From Algisphaera agarilytica (GTDB lineage: Bacteria; Planctomycetota; Phycisphaerae; Phycisphaerales; Phycisphaeraceae): DNA of 64,000 bases. Location of the stretch: positions 3,230,836 to 3,294,835 of the forward strand of contig NZ_JACHGY010000001.1 in the NCBI RefSeq assembly GCF_014207595.1. Direction: 5' to 3'. The position numbers and the translations under genes are program-made. This document shows, in pieces, positions 35,647 to 45,251 of the stretch; within the stretch, counting starts at the first letter, position 1, and every line of letters starts with the position of its first letter. Under the pieces are notes generated by a model that saw nothing but the letters and a program-made list of their open reading frames with translations, was not told where the DNA came from and searched no databases.

Positions 35647-37128
35647 TTAGAGCAGAGCCTGCAAATACTCCGACCAGCGCGTGTACGCGTCGCGGGTCTG
35701 TGTTTGTTCGTCTGAGTTTGGATCGGTCCCGCCGACACGTTCGAGGTTGGCGAAGGCGTCTTCGGGGGAGGCGTAGATGCCCGCTCCGATGCCCGCGCCG
35801 CGGGCGGCACCGACCGCGCCGTCGGTTTCGTAAAGCTCGATCTGGCAGTCGGCAATGTTGGCCAGCGTTTGGCGGAACAGCGGGCTGAGGAACAGGTTGG
35901 CCCGGCCGGCCCGGATGACGCCGAGGTCCACGCCGGTCTCGCGCAGGATGTCCATGCCGTAGGCAAAGGAGAAGGCGATGCCCTCCTGCACCGCGCGGGC
36001 GATGTGCTCGCGGCCGTGCCGGTTGAAATCCGCAAAGCCCAGGTGACCGCCGACCTCGGCGTTGCCCAGCATGCGTTCAGCTCCATTGCCAAAGGGCAGC
36101 ACACTCAAGCCGTCGCTGCCGACCGGGGCTTGCTCGGCCAGGTCGTTGAGTTGCACGTAGTCGAGATCGCCGCCCACCATACGCTTACCCCAGGCGTTGG
36201 CGATGCCCGTGCCGTTGATGCAAAGCAAGAGGCCCAGCCGCGGGTCGTCGTCGGCGTGGTTCACGTGGGCGAAGCTGTTGATGCGCGACTGCGGGTCGTA
36301 CTTCACGGTGTCCGCTACGCCGTAGACCACGCCGGAGGTCCCCGCCGTTGCTGCGATCTCCCCGGCGTTTAGCACATTCAGAGACAGCGCGTTATTCGGC
36401 TGATCGCCCGCTCGGTAGGTCACGGGCGTGCCCGCGCTGAGCCCAAACAGCTCGGCGGATTGAGCGGTCAGCTCGCCCTGCAAGCCAAACGTCTGCACTC
36501 GATCCGCCAGCATGTTTTCGGGCACGCCGTAGTGATCGAGCAAAACGCTTGCGGGTTGCTTGTCTTGGAAGTCCCACAGCATGCCCTCAGACAAGCCGGA
36601 CACGGTGGTCACCGTCTGCCCGGTCAGGCGAGATGCGAGGTAGTCGCCCGGCAGGCAGACCTTGTCGATCTGTTCGAAAAGCTCCGGCTGGTTTTGCTGT
36701 ACCCAGCGCAGCTTCGAGGCTGTGAAGTTGCCCGGCGAGTTGAGCAGCCGCGGCAAACACGTCTCGGAACCCAGCGCTTCAAACGCGTCGTTTCCGATCT
36801 CCACCGCTCGGCTGTCGCACCAGATAATGCTGGGCCGAAGCGATTGGCCCGCTTTGTCCAAGCAGACCAGCCCGTGCATCTGGTAGGCGACCCCGACGGC
36901 CTTGACGTCACCGGCGGCGATTCCCGCGGTGCTCATTGCGCTGCCCACCGCCCGCCGCGCCGCGTCCCACCACGTCTCGGGGTCCTGCTCGGCCCAGCCG
37001 GGCTGAGACGCATCGATCGCCATCTCGGTGGGGGGGTACTGACCGGTCGCGAGGATCTGGCCGGTGTCTGCCTGCACCAGCGCTGCTTTGACGGACGAAC
37101 TGCCGAGATCGATACCGAGTAGAACCAT
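35647..37128 (-). CDS. xylB: Xylulokinase
   Basis: A 493-residue FGGY-family kinase that phosphorylates D-xylulose to xylulose 5-phosphate, which enters the pentose phosphate pathway. The N-terminal phosphate loop is [36 protein letters not shown] and the second-domain signature [20 protein letters not shown] are present. The start has a normal position just inside the divergent promoter region. It is the first gene of the xylBA pair. Confidence 0.93.
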   Translation of the reverse strand: MVLLGIDLGSSSVKAALVQADTGQILATGQYPPTEMAIDASQPGWAEQDPETWWDAARRAVGSAMSTAGIAAGDVKAVGVAYQMHGLVCLDKAGQSLRPSIIWCDSRAVEIGNDAFEALGSETCLPRLLNSPGNFTASKLRWVQQNQPELFEQIDKVCLPGDYLASRLTGQTVTTVSGLSEGMLWDFQDKQPASVLLDHYGVPENMLADRVQTFGLQGELTAQSAELFGLSAGTPVTYRAGDQPNNALSLNVLNAGEIAATAGTSGVVYGVADTVKYDPQSRINSFAHVNHADDDPRLGLLLCINGTGIANAWGKRMVGGDLDYVQLNDLAEQAPVGSDGLSVLPFGNGAERMLGNAEVGGHLGFADFNRHGREHIARAVQEGIAFSFAYGMDILRETGVDLGVIRAGRANLFLSPLFRQTLANIADCQIELYETDGAVGAARGAGIGAGIYASPEDAFANLERVGGTDPNSDEQTQTRDAYTRWSEYLQALL

Positions 37129-37193
37129 GGTCGGGGCCGTGAGGGAGATGAAGGAAGCTGATCATGAATAGCGCATCACGCGCTACGGGTTAG

Positions 37194-37218
37194 AGCCATG
37201 GTATTGTGCCACATGGCT
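37194..37218. promoter_or_regulatory. Candidate operator of the xyl locus
   Basis: Perfect 7-base inverted arms agccatg and catggct with an 11-base spacer, in the 139-bp gap between divergent xylB and the AraC-type regulator. The position suits a dimeric regulator controlling both directions. The site is predicted only from symmetry. Confidence 0.45.
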
Positions 37219-37267
37219 TCATGGAAACCTTGACGATCCGGGCAATTGGTAGCACGATAGGCGCATC

Positions 37268-38182
37268 ATGTCGGTGCAAGCCCAAGGCCGCCACTATTTC
37301 AACCCCCAAGCCTGCCCCGTCGGCGGGGTGCGCGTCGCTGCGCCCAAAGCCACCGGACGCAAGAAGGCCGCCCACCCACACGACCTCACCGAGGTTGAGC
37401 ACGACCACGACTTCAACGAGCTGGTCATCGTCACGGCCGGCCGAGCGCTGCATCACCTCAAGGGGTTTACGTACCCCATCGCGATGGGCGACGTGTTCTT
37501 GCTTCAGCGCGAAGACCGCCACTACTACAGCGACCGCGACGGGCTGGAGCTGATCAACATCATGTACGACCCGGCCTTGCTGGAGATGCCCACCGATGAG
37601 CTCCGGCAGATCCCCGGGTTCAACGCGATGTTCCTCTTCGAGCCGATGTACCGTCGGCAGCACCGCTTCGAAAGCCGCTTGCACCTGGCCCCCGTCGACC
37701 TCCAAAGCACGACACGCCTGGCGTCCACCATCCTCGACGAGGTCGAGCAGCAACGCCCCGGCTACGCCATCGCCGCCAAGACCAAGCTCTTCGAACTCAT
37801 GATTGCGCTGTCCCGTCAGTACGACCGCACCGAGACGACCGAGGGGCAATCGCTGCTCCGGTTGGGCAGCGTGATCGGCGAGTTGGAGAACAGCTACGAC
37901 CAGCCGTGGACCCTCGAAGACATGGCCGAGGCCGCCCACCTCTCGCCGAGCCAACTCGTGCGTGTCTTCCGCAAAGCCACGGGGCAGACACCGCTGAACT
38001 ACCTGATCCAACTGCGCATCCGCCAAGCGACCAGGCTGCTCGAAGACAGCGACCTGAACATCACCCAGATCGCGCACCAGGTGGGCTTTACCGACAGCAA
38101 TTATTTTTCGCGTCAGTTCCGCCGGTGCATGGACGCCACGCCCACGCGGTACCGCCGGGCCCATAACTACCTAGCCCGTTGA
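37268..38182 (+). CDS. AraC-family transcriptional regulator (RhaS-like)
   Basis: A 304-residue regulator. The N-terminal cupin has HDHDFNELVIVTAGRALHHL followed by GDVFLLQREDRHYY, a sugar-sensing fold as in RhaS/RhaR. The C-terminal domain carries two helix-turn-helix motifs: TLEDMAEAAHLSPSQLVRVF, and then ITQIAHQVGFTDSNYFSRQF followed by the RCMDATPTRYR end. It is divergent from xylBA, so regulation of xylose use is the simplest reading. Its last 16 bases overlap the convergent glycerate kinase gene. Confidence 0.88.
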   Translation: MSVQAQGRHYFNPQACPVGGVRVAAPKATGRKKAAHPHDLTEVEHDHDFNELVIVTAGRALHHLKGFTYPIAMGDVFLLQREDRHYYSDRDGLELINIMYDPALLEMPTDELRQIPGFNAMFLFEPMYRRQHRFESRLHLAPVDLQSTTRLASTILDEVEQQRPGYAIAAKTKLFELMIALSRQYDRTETTEGQSLLRLGSVIGELENSYDQPWTLEDMAEAAHLSPSQLVRVFRKATGQTPLNYLIQLRIRQATRLLEDSDLNITQIAHQVGFTDSNYFSRQFRRCMDATPTRYRRAHNYLAR

Positions 38183-39306
38183 GCGATCCAATCACGCACG
38201 ACTGATTCGGTCTTTTCGGCCAAGAGTATTGAGGCGTGTTGCATGGCGTAGTGGATGGGGTGCCCGGACGAAATGGCGTGACAAGCGTGCAGTTCACGCT
38301 CGTGCAGCGGGGCGGTGTCGCCTTCGATGGCCCCCGCCAGCGCGATCGTTGGTACGCCCCGTTGCTTTGCGGTTTGCGCAACGCCCGTGACCGCCTTCCC
38401 GGAGAGCGACTGGGCGTCGAGACGTCCCTCGCCGGTCAGGCAGAGGTCACACGATGCGACACGTTGGGCGAATCCGGTTGCGTCTAAAACAAGATCAATG
38501 CCCGGCAACAGAGTCGCTCCTGCAAAAGCGATCAATCCCGCGCCGAGCCCGCCCGCGGCGCCAGCGCCGGGGATGTGCTCGACGTCGATGTCCAGTTGTT
38601 CGCGGATGAGTCGCGTCAGGTGTTGCAGACCATCGTCGAGGACCATGACCTGATCGGGCGTTGCTCCTTTCTGCGGGCCGTACACCGCCGAGGCACCGCT
38701 GGGTCCGGTGAGCGGGTTGGTCACGTCGCAAGCGGCCTGGATGACAACGCCGGACATGTTCGGCATGACATGGTCGATGTCGATGCGTGCGATCTGTGCG
38801 AGCAGACCGCCGCACATCGGCCCGGGTATGAGCAGACCGTTACTGTCGTAGAAGCAGACCCCCAAGGCTTGGGCCATCCCCGTACCGCCGTCGTTGCTGG
38901 CGCTACCCCCCAGGCCCACCAGGATGCGTTGGCTCCCACGGTCTAGTGCCTCAGCGATCAAGTGGCCCGTGCCTAGCGTGGTGGTCCGCAGTGGGTTGCG
39001 TTGAGACTCGGCCAGTCGCTCCAGGCCCGACGCGGCGGCCATCTCGATCAATGCGGTGTGCTCGGATAGCGTCGCCCACCTCGCCTCAACCGCCTGGCCC
39101 CGCGGGCCTGCGACTGTCGTTTCGTGTTGGTGGAATTGATCTGCCGACCCGAACGCCGACACGAACCCCTCGCCCCCGTCGGCCACCGGACAGCGGTCGA
39201 TTTCGATCGTCGGATCGACGCGGGCAATCCCCACGGCCATGGCGTCCGCGGCGGCCCGGGCCGATAACGATTCCTTGAAACTGTCCGGGGCTAGCATGAT
39301 CCGCAT
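38167..39306 (-). CDS. Glycerate kinase
   Basis: A 379-residue kinase of the GarK/GlxK type phosphorylating D-glycerate. The start MRIMLAPDSFKESLSA is the family N-terminus, and CPVADGGEGF, ILVGLGGSASNDGGTGMAQA, ACDVTNPLTGPSGAS, PGAGAAGGLGAGLIAF and LTGEGRLDAQSLSGKA are all conserved. A longer frame to 39747 exists, but the added N-terminus lies antisense to recN and is not credible. It is divergent from recN with a 55-base gap. Confidence 0.92.
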   Translation of the reverse strand: MRIMLAPDSFKESLSARAAADAMAVGIARVDPTIEIDRCPVADGGEGFVSAFGSADQFHQHETTVAGPRGQAVEARWATLSEHTALIEMAAASGLERLAESQRNPLRTTTLGTGHLIAEALDRGSQRILVGLGGSASNDGGTGMAQALGVCFYDSNGLLIPGPMCGGLLAQIARIDIDHVMPNMSGVVIQAACDVTNPLTGPSGASAVYGPQKGATPDQVMVLDDGLQHLTRLIREQLDIDVEHIPGAGAAGGLGAGLIAFAGATLLPGIDLVLDATGFAQRVASCDLCLTGEGRLDAQSLSGKAVTGVAQTAKQRGVPTIALAGAIEGDTAPLHERELHACHAISSGHPIHYAMQHASILLAEKTESVVRDWIAQRAR

Positions 39307-39361
39307 CGCGTGGTATGCTACCTCAAACGAAACCCAAACATTAACCGAGCGAGGTGCACGG

Positions 39362-41110
39362 ATGCTCCGCGAATTGCATATCTCCAACCTGGCGGTGATC
39401 GAAGACGCAACGGTCGAGTTCGAGCCCGGGCTCAACGTCTTCACCGGGCAGACCGGGGCGGGGAAATCACTGGTGATCGGGGCGTTTGAAGCCCTGATCG
39501 GCCTCCGCAAAGCCACCGACATGATCCGCCCCGGGGCCGACGAGGCCCGGATCTCCGGCGTGTTCGAGGCCGACACCCCGGCCTTGGCCGCGGCCCTCAC
39601 CGCGGCGCTCGACCAGACCATCGAGCCGGGCGACGAGATGCTCATCACCCGCAAGCTCTTCGCGTCCGGCCGATCGTCGCTCTCCGTCAACGGCCAGCCC
39701 GCCACCGCGGCGATGATGCGCCGCGCCGCCGACCTGCTCGTCGACATCCACGGCCAGTACGACCATCAGTTCCTGCTCAAGCCCTCCAACCAACTCACCA
39801 TCCTTGACGCCTTTGCGGGCTGCGTGGCACAGCGTGAGAAGTTCGCCGTGGCCTTCGCCGAGCGGCGTGAGCTGCGGATGGAAAAAGAAGAACTCGCCGC
39901 CTCGGCCACGCTCCGTCGGCAGCAGCTCGAACTGTACGAATTCCAGGCCGAGGAGATCGATACGGCCGAGCTCCAGCTGGGCGAGTTCCCCGAGTTGCAG
40001 GCCCGCGAGACGGTGCTCGGCAACGTGCAGAAGATCAAGGGCGAGGCGAGCGCCGCGCACAGTGCGCTCTACGACGCCGAGGGTTCGGTGACCGAGCGGC
40101 TGCAGGCGATCACGCACCTCATGATCGATCTGGCCGAGCTCGACCCCGGGCTCGCCGAGGTGACCGATCAGGTCCGCACCTGCACGCTCAGCCTTCAGGA
40201 AGCCGCGTTTGAACTGGGACGCTACGTCGATCGACTCGAGCACAACCCCGAGGAAGCCGCGGAGGTGGCCGAGCGGTTGAACACCATCAACCGCCTCGTC
40301 CAGAAGTACGGCGACGGCGTGCCCTCGCCCGACCCCGTCGAGTCGGTCCTGAACTTCCGCGACGAACTCGGCGAACAACTCGACCACCTACGCAGCCAGA
40401 ACCACGACCAGTCCCGCATTGACGAACGCATCGCTCAACTCGACAAGCAACTCGCCCAGCTCGGCGAAAAGCTCACGCTCGCCCGGCGGAAAGCCGCGAA
40501 GAAACTCACGCCGCAGATCGAGAAACAGCTCGCCGACTTGGGGATGGCCGAGGCGAAGCTGTCGGTCGCCTTCGACCGTATCGACGATTCGCCGACGGGG
40601 TTCGACGCCGTCGAGATCATCGTCCAGACCAACCCCGGCCAGGAGGCCCGCCCGATCCGCAAGATCGCCTCGGGCGGCGAGTTATCCCGCACCATGCTCG
40701 CGATCAAGTCCGTCCTCGCCACCACCGGCGACGGCCAACGCATTAGCGTGCTGGTCTTCGACGAGATCGACGCCAACATCGGCGGCCGCCTCGGCAGCGT
40801 CATCGGCAGTAAACTCCGTGCCCTTGCTAAGCCGCAAGCGGCGGGCAAGAGCAATCGCCAAATCGCGAAATCACCCAATCACCAAATCCTCTGCATCACC
40901 CACCTCCCGCAGATCGCCGCTTTCGCCGACCGCCACTTCCACATCGTCAAGACCGTCGTGGGCAAGGGCAAAGCCAAGCAGACCCACACCACCGTCGGCA
41001 CCCTCGAGGGCGACGCCCGCGTCAACGAACTCGCCGAGATGATGGCCGGCGAGAAAGTCACCGCGACCAGCAAGAAGCAGGCGAAAGAATTGCTCAATCA
41101 GGCGATGTGA
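39362..41110 (+). CDS. recN: DNA repair protein RecN
   Basis: A 582-residue SMC-like ATPase acting early in double-strand break repair. The start is LRELHISNLAVIEDATVEFEPG-like and Walker A is GQTGAGKS. A coiled-coil middle follows (residues 160-400). The C-terminal lobe has IASGGELSRTMLAIK (signature), VLVFDEIDANIGG (Walker B) and CITHLPQIAAFADRH. Between LRALA and HQILCITHLPQ lies a 17-codon insert (40829-40879), not expected in the family. The ATG at 39362 is chosen because family members begin ML.ELHI.N. Confidence 0.93.
   Translation: MLRELHISNLAVIEDATVEFEPGLNVFTGQTGAGKSLVIGAFEALIGLRKATDMIRPGADEARISGVFEADTPALAAALTAALDQTIEPGDEMLITRKLFASGRSSLSVNGQPATAAMMRRAADLLVDIHGQYDHQFLLKPSNQLTILDAFAGCVAQREKFAVAFAERRELRMEKEELAASATLRRQQLELYEFQAEEIDTAELQLGEFPELQARETVLGNVQKIKGEASAAHSALYDAEGSVTERLQAITHLMIDLAELDPGLAEVTDQVRTCTLSLQEAAFELGRYVDRLEHNPEEAAEVAERLNTINRLVQKYGDGVPSPDPVESVLNFRDELGEQLDHLRSQNHDQSRIDERIAQLDKQLAQLGEKLTLARRKAAKKLTPQIEKQLADLGMAEAKLSVAFDRIDDSPTGFDAVEIIVQTNPGQEARPIRKIASGGELSRTMLAIKSVLATTGDGQRISVLVFDEIDANIGGRLGSVIGSKLRALAKPQAAGKSNRQIAKSPNHQILCITHLPQIAAFADRHFHIVKTVVGKGKAKQTHTTVGTLEGDARVNELAEMMAGEKVTATSKKQAKELLNQAM
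40829..40879 (+). repeat. In-frame low-complexity insert within recN
   Basis: A 51-bp stretch encoding 17 residues between Walker B and the conserved CITHLPQ strand. The second half repeats caatcgccaaatcgcgaaat-like words with a period of 8-9 bases, unlike the rest of recN. Such A/C-rich reiterations are typical of intergenic DNA. It preserves the frame. Confidence 0.45.
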
Positions 41111-41113
41111 GAA

Positions 41114-42262
41114 TCAGTCTGCGCCGCGCAGACGTGGCTGTGATGCGTCGGCGATGGGTTGTTCACTGAAGAAGATCACATAACCGCCGCCGCCCGCGCC
41201 GCTGACCTTGTACCCGAGCGCCGAGTCCTCGTGCTCGGCGATGGCCGCATCGATCGCGTCGTTGCGCATCAAGGGGAACATCGCGGTCTGCGCATCGAAG
41301 CTCCGGGTCATCGCCTCGCCAACCCCCGAAGCATCTTTGCGATGCAGCGCGGACCAGAGTCCTTCGGATGCCTCGGCCAGCCTCTTCGTATCGGCGGGGT
41401 TGGGGTTTCGCTCGTCGAGCACATTGAAACTGCCGGGGCGGGCACCCACATACTTCACGTACAGCCGGTCCTGGAGGAACTGGATCAAATCGTGGTCGAC
41501 GCAGTTGTCGATCTGCGTCGGCCAGTAGCCGCCGTCGTAGTGCATCCGCGTGATCCCGGGGTAGACGATGCTGATGGCGTCCTGGCTCCCGGTGACGTCG
41601 CCGCTACCCGGCGGGTTTTCGAAGGCGAACAAAACCTTCGCAAGATATTCCGGGTCGTCGACCGGCAAGCGGCGTCCCCAGAGTTTCACTGCGGTGGCCC
41701 GGGTCGAGCTGGCCATGCCGCTTCGGGTGTCGTAGCGGTCCTGGTGATCGATCGAGCAGCCGATGACCGGGCCGGGGTGAAGCGAGTTGATGAAAGGTTG
41801 GTCGAGCCAGCCGCCCGCCAGATCGATGCGGTGCGGGATGAAGTCCTGGTCGCGCAGGCTGGTCGTGCTGCGCTGGGTGAGGCCCGGGTGGGGGCGACGC
41901 TCGGAAACCAGGTATTGCACGCCGTGCGCTTCGATAGCGTCTTGCTTCTCTTGGGAGTGGCCGTCGCGGTTGACGAAGAAGATGTCGGGCTGGATGTCTT
42001 GGATCTCGGGCAGGAAGTCGAGCAGGCCGTCGCCTCGGGAAACGCGGACTTCGTGGACCCCTTGGATCGCCCGCACCATGTACGCCCGTTCGCGCTCGTC
42101 GGTGACGGGGGAACGCCCCTTGAGTTTGAGCACCGTGCTGTCGCTGCCGAGGCAGACGTATAGCTCGCCCAGCTGCGCGGCTTCAAGCAGGAAAGCGACG
42201 TGACCCGAGTGCAAGAGATCGAAGCACCCGCTGATCATGACTCGTGTGTTGGGTCGATCCAA
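41114..42262 (-). CDS. Cytidylyltransferase-GHMP kinase fusion protein
   Basis: A 382-residue two-domain protein. Residues 1-135 form a nucleotidyltransferase with the CTP-binding HSGH at 18-21 in GCFDLLHSGHVAFL and a KGRSPVTDERER loop. Residues 140-382 form a GHMP-type kinase: HRIDLAGGWLDQPFI, the phosphate loop SGMASSTRATAVK and KVSGAGGGGYVIFF at the end. The combination implies a sugar or polyol that is phosphorylated and then activated as an NDP derivative, comparable in logic to HldE or Fkp. The substrate is unknown. The gene is convergent with recN with a 3-base gap. Confidence 0.75.
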   Translation of the reverse strand: MDRPNTRVMISGCFDLLHSGHVAFLLEAAQLGELYVCLGSDSTVLKLKGRSPVTDERERAYMVRAIQGVHEVRVSRGDGLLDFLPEIQDIQPDIFFVNRDGHSQEKQDAIEAHGVQYLVSERRPHPGLTQRSTTSLRDQDFIPHRIDLAGGWLDQPFINSLHPGPVIGCSIDHQDRYDTRSGMASSTRATAVKLWGRRLPVDDPEYLAKVLFAFENPPGSGDVTGSQDAISIVYPGITRMHYDGGYWPTQIDNCVDHDLIQFLQDRLYVKYVGARPGSFNVLDERNPNPADTKRLAEASEGLWSALHRKDASGVGEAMTRSFDAQTAMFPLMRNDAIDAAIAEHEDSALGYKVSGAGGGGYVIFFSEQPIADASQPRLRGAD

Positions 42263-42362
42263 TCGTTCCTCCGGCTCCGAGTCAAGACGGTCTGTTGGAC
42301 TGGGAGCACCCCGGATTCAAATTTAGATTCGCGATCGAAGAAACATTGATCGAGAAAGGCGG

Positions 42363-42935
42363 TTAGCTCTGGCCCACGGTCAACGAGGTCGGCTGGCTAC
42401 CCACGGTGTGCGTCGGTTCGACGGTGATGTTCAGCGGACGGCGGAGGCCGTCGGGGCCGGTGGGGGGGATGCCGTCGTTGTCGATGATGCGTTGGATGGC
42501 CATGATGCCCTCGATCAGCGTCTCGGGACGGGGTGGGCAGCCGGGGACGTAGACGTCGACGGGGATGAACTGGTCGATGCCCTGGACGGTGGCGTAGGTG
42601 TCGAAGACGCCGCCGGTGCTTGCACAGGCGCCCATGGACAGGACCCACTTGGGCTCGGTCATCTGCTGGTAGATGCGTTGCAGCACGGGCAGCATTTTTA
42701 CGCTGACCCGGCCGGCCACGATCATGAGGTCGGCCTGGCGGGGGCTGAACCGCATGACCTCAGCACCAAAACGGGCCAGGTCGTAGCGGGACGACGCGGT
42801 GGCCATCAGTTCGATACCGCAGCAGGCGGTGGCGAAGGGCATCGGCCAGACCGAGCTCCGGCGTGACCAGTTGATCACTTTCTGGAGTTGGGTGGTGAGG
42901 ATGCCTTCGGCGGGGAGTGCGGCTTCGATGCCCAT
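42363..42935 (-). CDS. nuoB: NADH-quinone oxidoreductase subunit B
   Basis: A 190-residue subunit of complex I that holds the last iron-sulfur cluster (N2) before quinone. Cluster ligands are visible in [20 protein letters not shown] and [29 protein letters not shown] is the family core. It stands alone; nuoA, nuoC and nuoD are not adjacent. nuoH lies about 9.5 kb away on the other strand. Confidence 0.93.
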   Translation of the reverse strand: MGIEAALPAEGILTTQLQKVINWSRRSSVWPMPFATACCGIELMATASSRYDLARFGAEVMRFSPRQADLMIVAGRVSVKMLPVLQRIYQQMTEPKWVLSMGACASTGGVFDTYATVQGIDQFIPVDVYVPGCPPRPETLIEGIMAIQRIIDNDGIPPTGPDGLRRPLNITVEPTHTVGSQPTSLTVGQS

Positions 42936-43019
42936 GGGGTGGACCTTGGTACGGGGTGACAGACGTTACAACTCTATTCTAGGGCCGTGGTGCGTCGCGT
43001 CCAACGCCGCGGGCCGGTC

Positions 43020-44738
43020 TTATTCCGATGCGGGCTCAGCGGGAGCGGGCTCACCGTCTACTGCCTCTGCTTCCGTTTCGTCGGTCTCGGGCAGCGGTTC
43101 TTCCTCGATCTCGGTCACGATGGGCAGGGTGATACTGAACGTCGCGCCGCGGCCGGGGGCGGATTCGACGTTGAGCGTGCCGCCGAGCATATCGGTGAGT
43201 TCCTTGGCGATCGTCAGACCCAGTCCGGTGCCGCCGTGGGACTTGGTCACACTGGGGTCGAGCTGGGTGAACTTGTCGAAGATGCGGTCTTGGTCTTCCT
43301 GGTTGATGCCGGGGCCGGTGTCGGCGACGGAGATGCGGACGTACGCCGCGTCGGCCGGATCGATCGACACCGCAGACGCCGAGCGATCCAATTTGCGATT
43401 CGGATCGAGCACCTCGGGCGGCGGCGGGGCGCTCTCGGCCCGGAGGGTCACGGTCCCGCCCGCGGGGGTGAACTTCACCGCGTTGGCCAGGAAATTGAAC
43501 ACCACCTGCTGCAGCTTGCCCGGGTCGGTCTCGATCATCGGCAGGCGGGGCGAGACCTCAACGAACAGCCGGACTTTTTTCTTATCGGCTTGCGGCCGGA
43601 TCAGTGTGACCAGGCCCTCGAGTGTGTCGATGACCGATACCGTGGCGAGACGCAGCTGCATCTTGCCCGCTTCGATCTTGGCGATGTCCAGCAGGTCGTT
43701 GATGAGTTCGAGCAAGCGTCGGCTGCTCACGATGATGTTCGAGGCGTAACGCTTACGCTTGTCGTCGATCGGGCCGGTGCGGTCGGCCAGGGTTTCCTGC
43801 AACACCTCGGCAAACCCGATGATCGAGTTCAGCGGCGTCCGCAGCTCGTGTGACACGTTGGCGAGGAACTCGCCCTTGACCTTGTTGGCCTCGAACAGGG
43901 CGACGTTGGACTCTGCCATGTCCATGAGCTTCATGTCCAGGGTTTTGTTGGCCGACTGGAGCTCGTCCTGATTGGCCTTGATGCTCTCGAGCATGGTGTT
44001 GAACATATCCGAGAGCTGCTCGAATTCGTCGCCGGTGTTGATGTCCGAGCGGATGAGGATGTCGCCTTCGGAGACGCGCTCGGCATAACCGCGCAGCACC
44101 CGCACCGGCGAGAGGATGATGCGGGTCGTGATGTAGTAGAACACCGCGATCGCCAGCAGCCCCGCGAACAGCCCGGCGGCGACGATGTAGATGCGGTTTA
44201 GCGTCTGCTGCATCGCCGCTTCCTGGTCGCGGAGTCGGACGAGCAGCACCTGTTGTAACGGGTCGGCGAGGCCGGCCGCGTCGAGCCCGGCCTCGAACGT
44301 GCCCTCCATCCGCGCCACGTCCGACGCCCGCACCGCCCGGGCGTAGCGGAAGGTGAGTTGGCCGTCGTCGTCGCGCGAGGCGTCGAAGAACTCCGAGGCG
44401 GCGGGGGTCTGATCGAAACGCTCGATCGCCTGCTCGAGGAAGGGGTCTTCGGCGGAAGTGGATTCGAGTTCGTCTTCTTCGATGAGGGTGAGCAATACGC
44501 CGGTGGTGAACACGGGGTTGTCGGTTTCATCCACGCGTTGCACGGGCTCGCCGAAGGTGATCTGCTCGGCCAGCCACATCTCGGCGAGGTCTTTGGCGCG
44601 GCGCTGCGGGGCCTGTTCGACCAGCGTCTGCATCCGCCAGCCCACCACCGTGAGCGCGGCGGTCATCACCAACACCACGGCGAGGCCGAAGAGCAACTGA
44701 CACTTGTTGGCGAGGCTGATGCGGATGCCCTTGAGCAT
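43020..44738 (-). CDS. Membrane sensor histidine kinase with HAMP domain
   Basis: A 572-residue kinase. The first transmembrane helix is at residues 13-30 (LLFGLAVVLVMTAALTVV). An extracytoplasmic sensor of about 150 residues and a second helix near 182-204 (IYIVAAGLFAGLLAIAVFYY) follow. HAMP then leads to a coiled coil. The phosphoacceptor is ANVSHELRTPLNSIIGF, and the ATPase domain has NFLANAVKFTPAGG, VADTGPGI and GGTGLGL. An acidic tail ends the protein. No response regulator gene is adjacent, so it is an orphan here. Confidence 0.9.
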   Translation of the reverse strand: MLKGIRISLANKCQLLFGLAVVLVMTAALTVVGWRMQTLVEQAPQRRAKDLAEMWLAEQITFGEPVQRVDETDNPVFTTGVLLTLIEEDELESTSAEDPFLEQAIERFDQTPAASEFFDASRDDDGQLTFRYARAVRASDVARMEGTFEAGLDAAGLADPLQQVLLVRLRDQEAAMQQTLNRIYIVAAGLFAGLLAIAVFYYITTRIILSPVRVLRGYAERVSEGDILIRSDINTGDEFEQLSDMFNTMLESIKANQDELQSANKTLDMKLMDMAESNVALFEANKVKGEFLANVSHELRTPLNSIIGFAEVLQETLADRTGPIDDKRKRYASNIIVSSRRLLELINDLLDIAKIEAGKMQLRLATVSVIDTLEGLVTLIRPQADKKKVRLFVEVSPRLPMIETDPGKLQQVVFNFLANAVKFTPAGGTVTLRAESAPPPPEVLDPNRKLDRSASAVSIDPADAAYVRISVADTGPGINQEDQDRIFDKFTQLDPSVTKSHGGTGLGLTIAKELTDMLGGTLNVESAPGRGATFSITLPIVTEIEEEPLPETDETEAEAVDGEPAPAEPASE

Positions 44739-44780
44739 CGGATCAGTTTATCCGGTCGGCGGGACGGTTGCGTGCGGGCC

Positions 44781-45251
44781 TCACGCCTCGGCGGGCTCGG
44801 CCTTGGCCTTACGGTTAAACAGCCAGCCGCCGTACACGAAATACTTGATGACGAAGGTTGTGCCCTGCACCAGGATGATCGCCAGCAGGTAGTACACGCC
44901 CAGCTTTTCGTGGAGCAGGCGGAAGACGAACCACTCGCTGACGCGGAAGACGACCGAGGTGCCCGCGAACGTGGCGAGCTGCTTGCCGGGCTGGTCGGTC
45001 CGCCCGTCGAAGACGTAGTAACGGAACAGCAGGAAGTTCATCACGAATACCGTGACCAGCGCCACGGCATACGAGGTGGCTTCGCGGACGCCGAAGGCCT
45101 CGTGCAGCAGGGCGGTGAGCCCGAGGTTCACCACAAAGCTCAACCCGGTGTTCACGAGGTAGCGGAAGAGCTTGCGGAAGCGGGGCGTCTCGGCCGGGGC
45201 TTCGGCGGTCTCTTGCGGGGGCAGGTCGGTGGTGGGGGCGCTTGCGCTCAT
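44781..45251 (-). CDS. GtrA-family membrane protein
   Basis: A 156-residue protein with four transmembrane helices (about residues 30-50, 58-78, 95-112 and 120-145) and the GtrA signature FRYLVNTGLSFVVNLGLTAL near the start. GtrA-type proteins are thought to flip or hand over polyprenyl-linked sugars used by membrane glycosyltransferases. The start overlaps the stop of the upstream glycosyltransferase gene by 4 bases (ATGA), so the two are coupled. Confidence 0.85.
   Translation of the reverse strand: MSASAPTTDLPPQETAEAPAETPRFRKLFRYLVNTGLSFVVNLGLTALLHEAFGVREATSYAVALVTVFVMNFLLFRYYVFDGRTDQPGKQLATFAGTSVVFRVSEWFVFRLLHEKLGVYYLLAIILVQGTTFVIKYFVYGGWLFNRKAKAEPAEA

Noticed and set aside
39307-39747. 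N-terminal extension of glycerate kinase
   Set aside because: Lies antisense to recN and lacks conserved residues; the family N-terminus starts at 39306.
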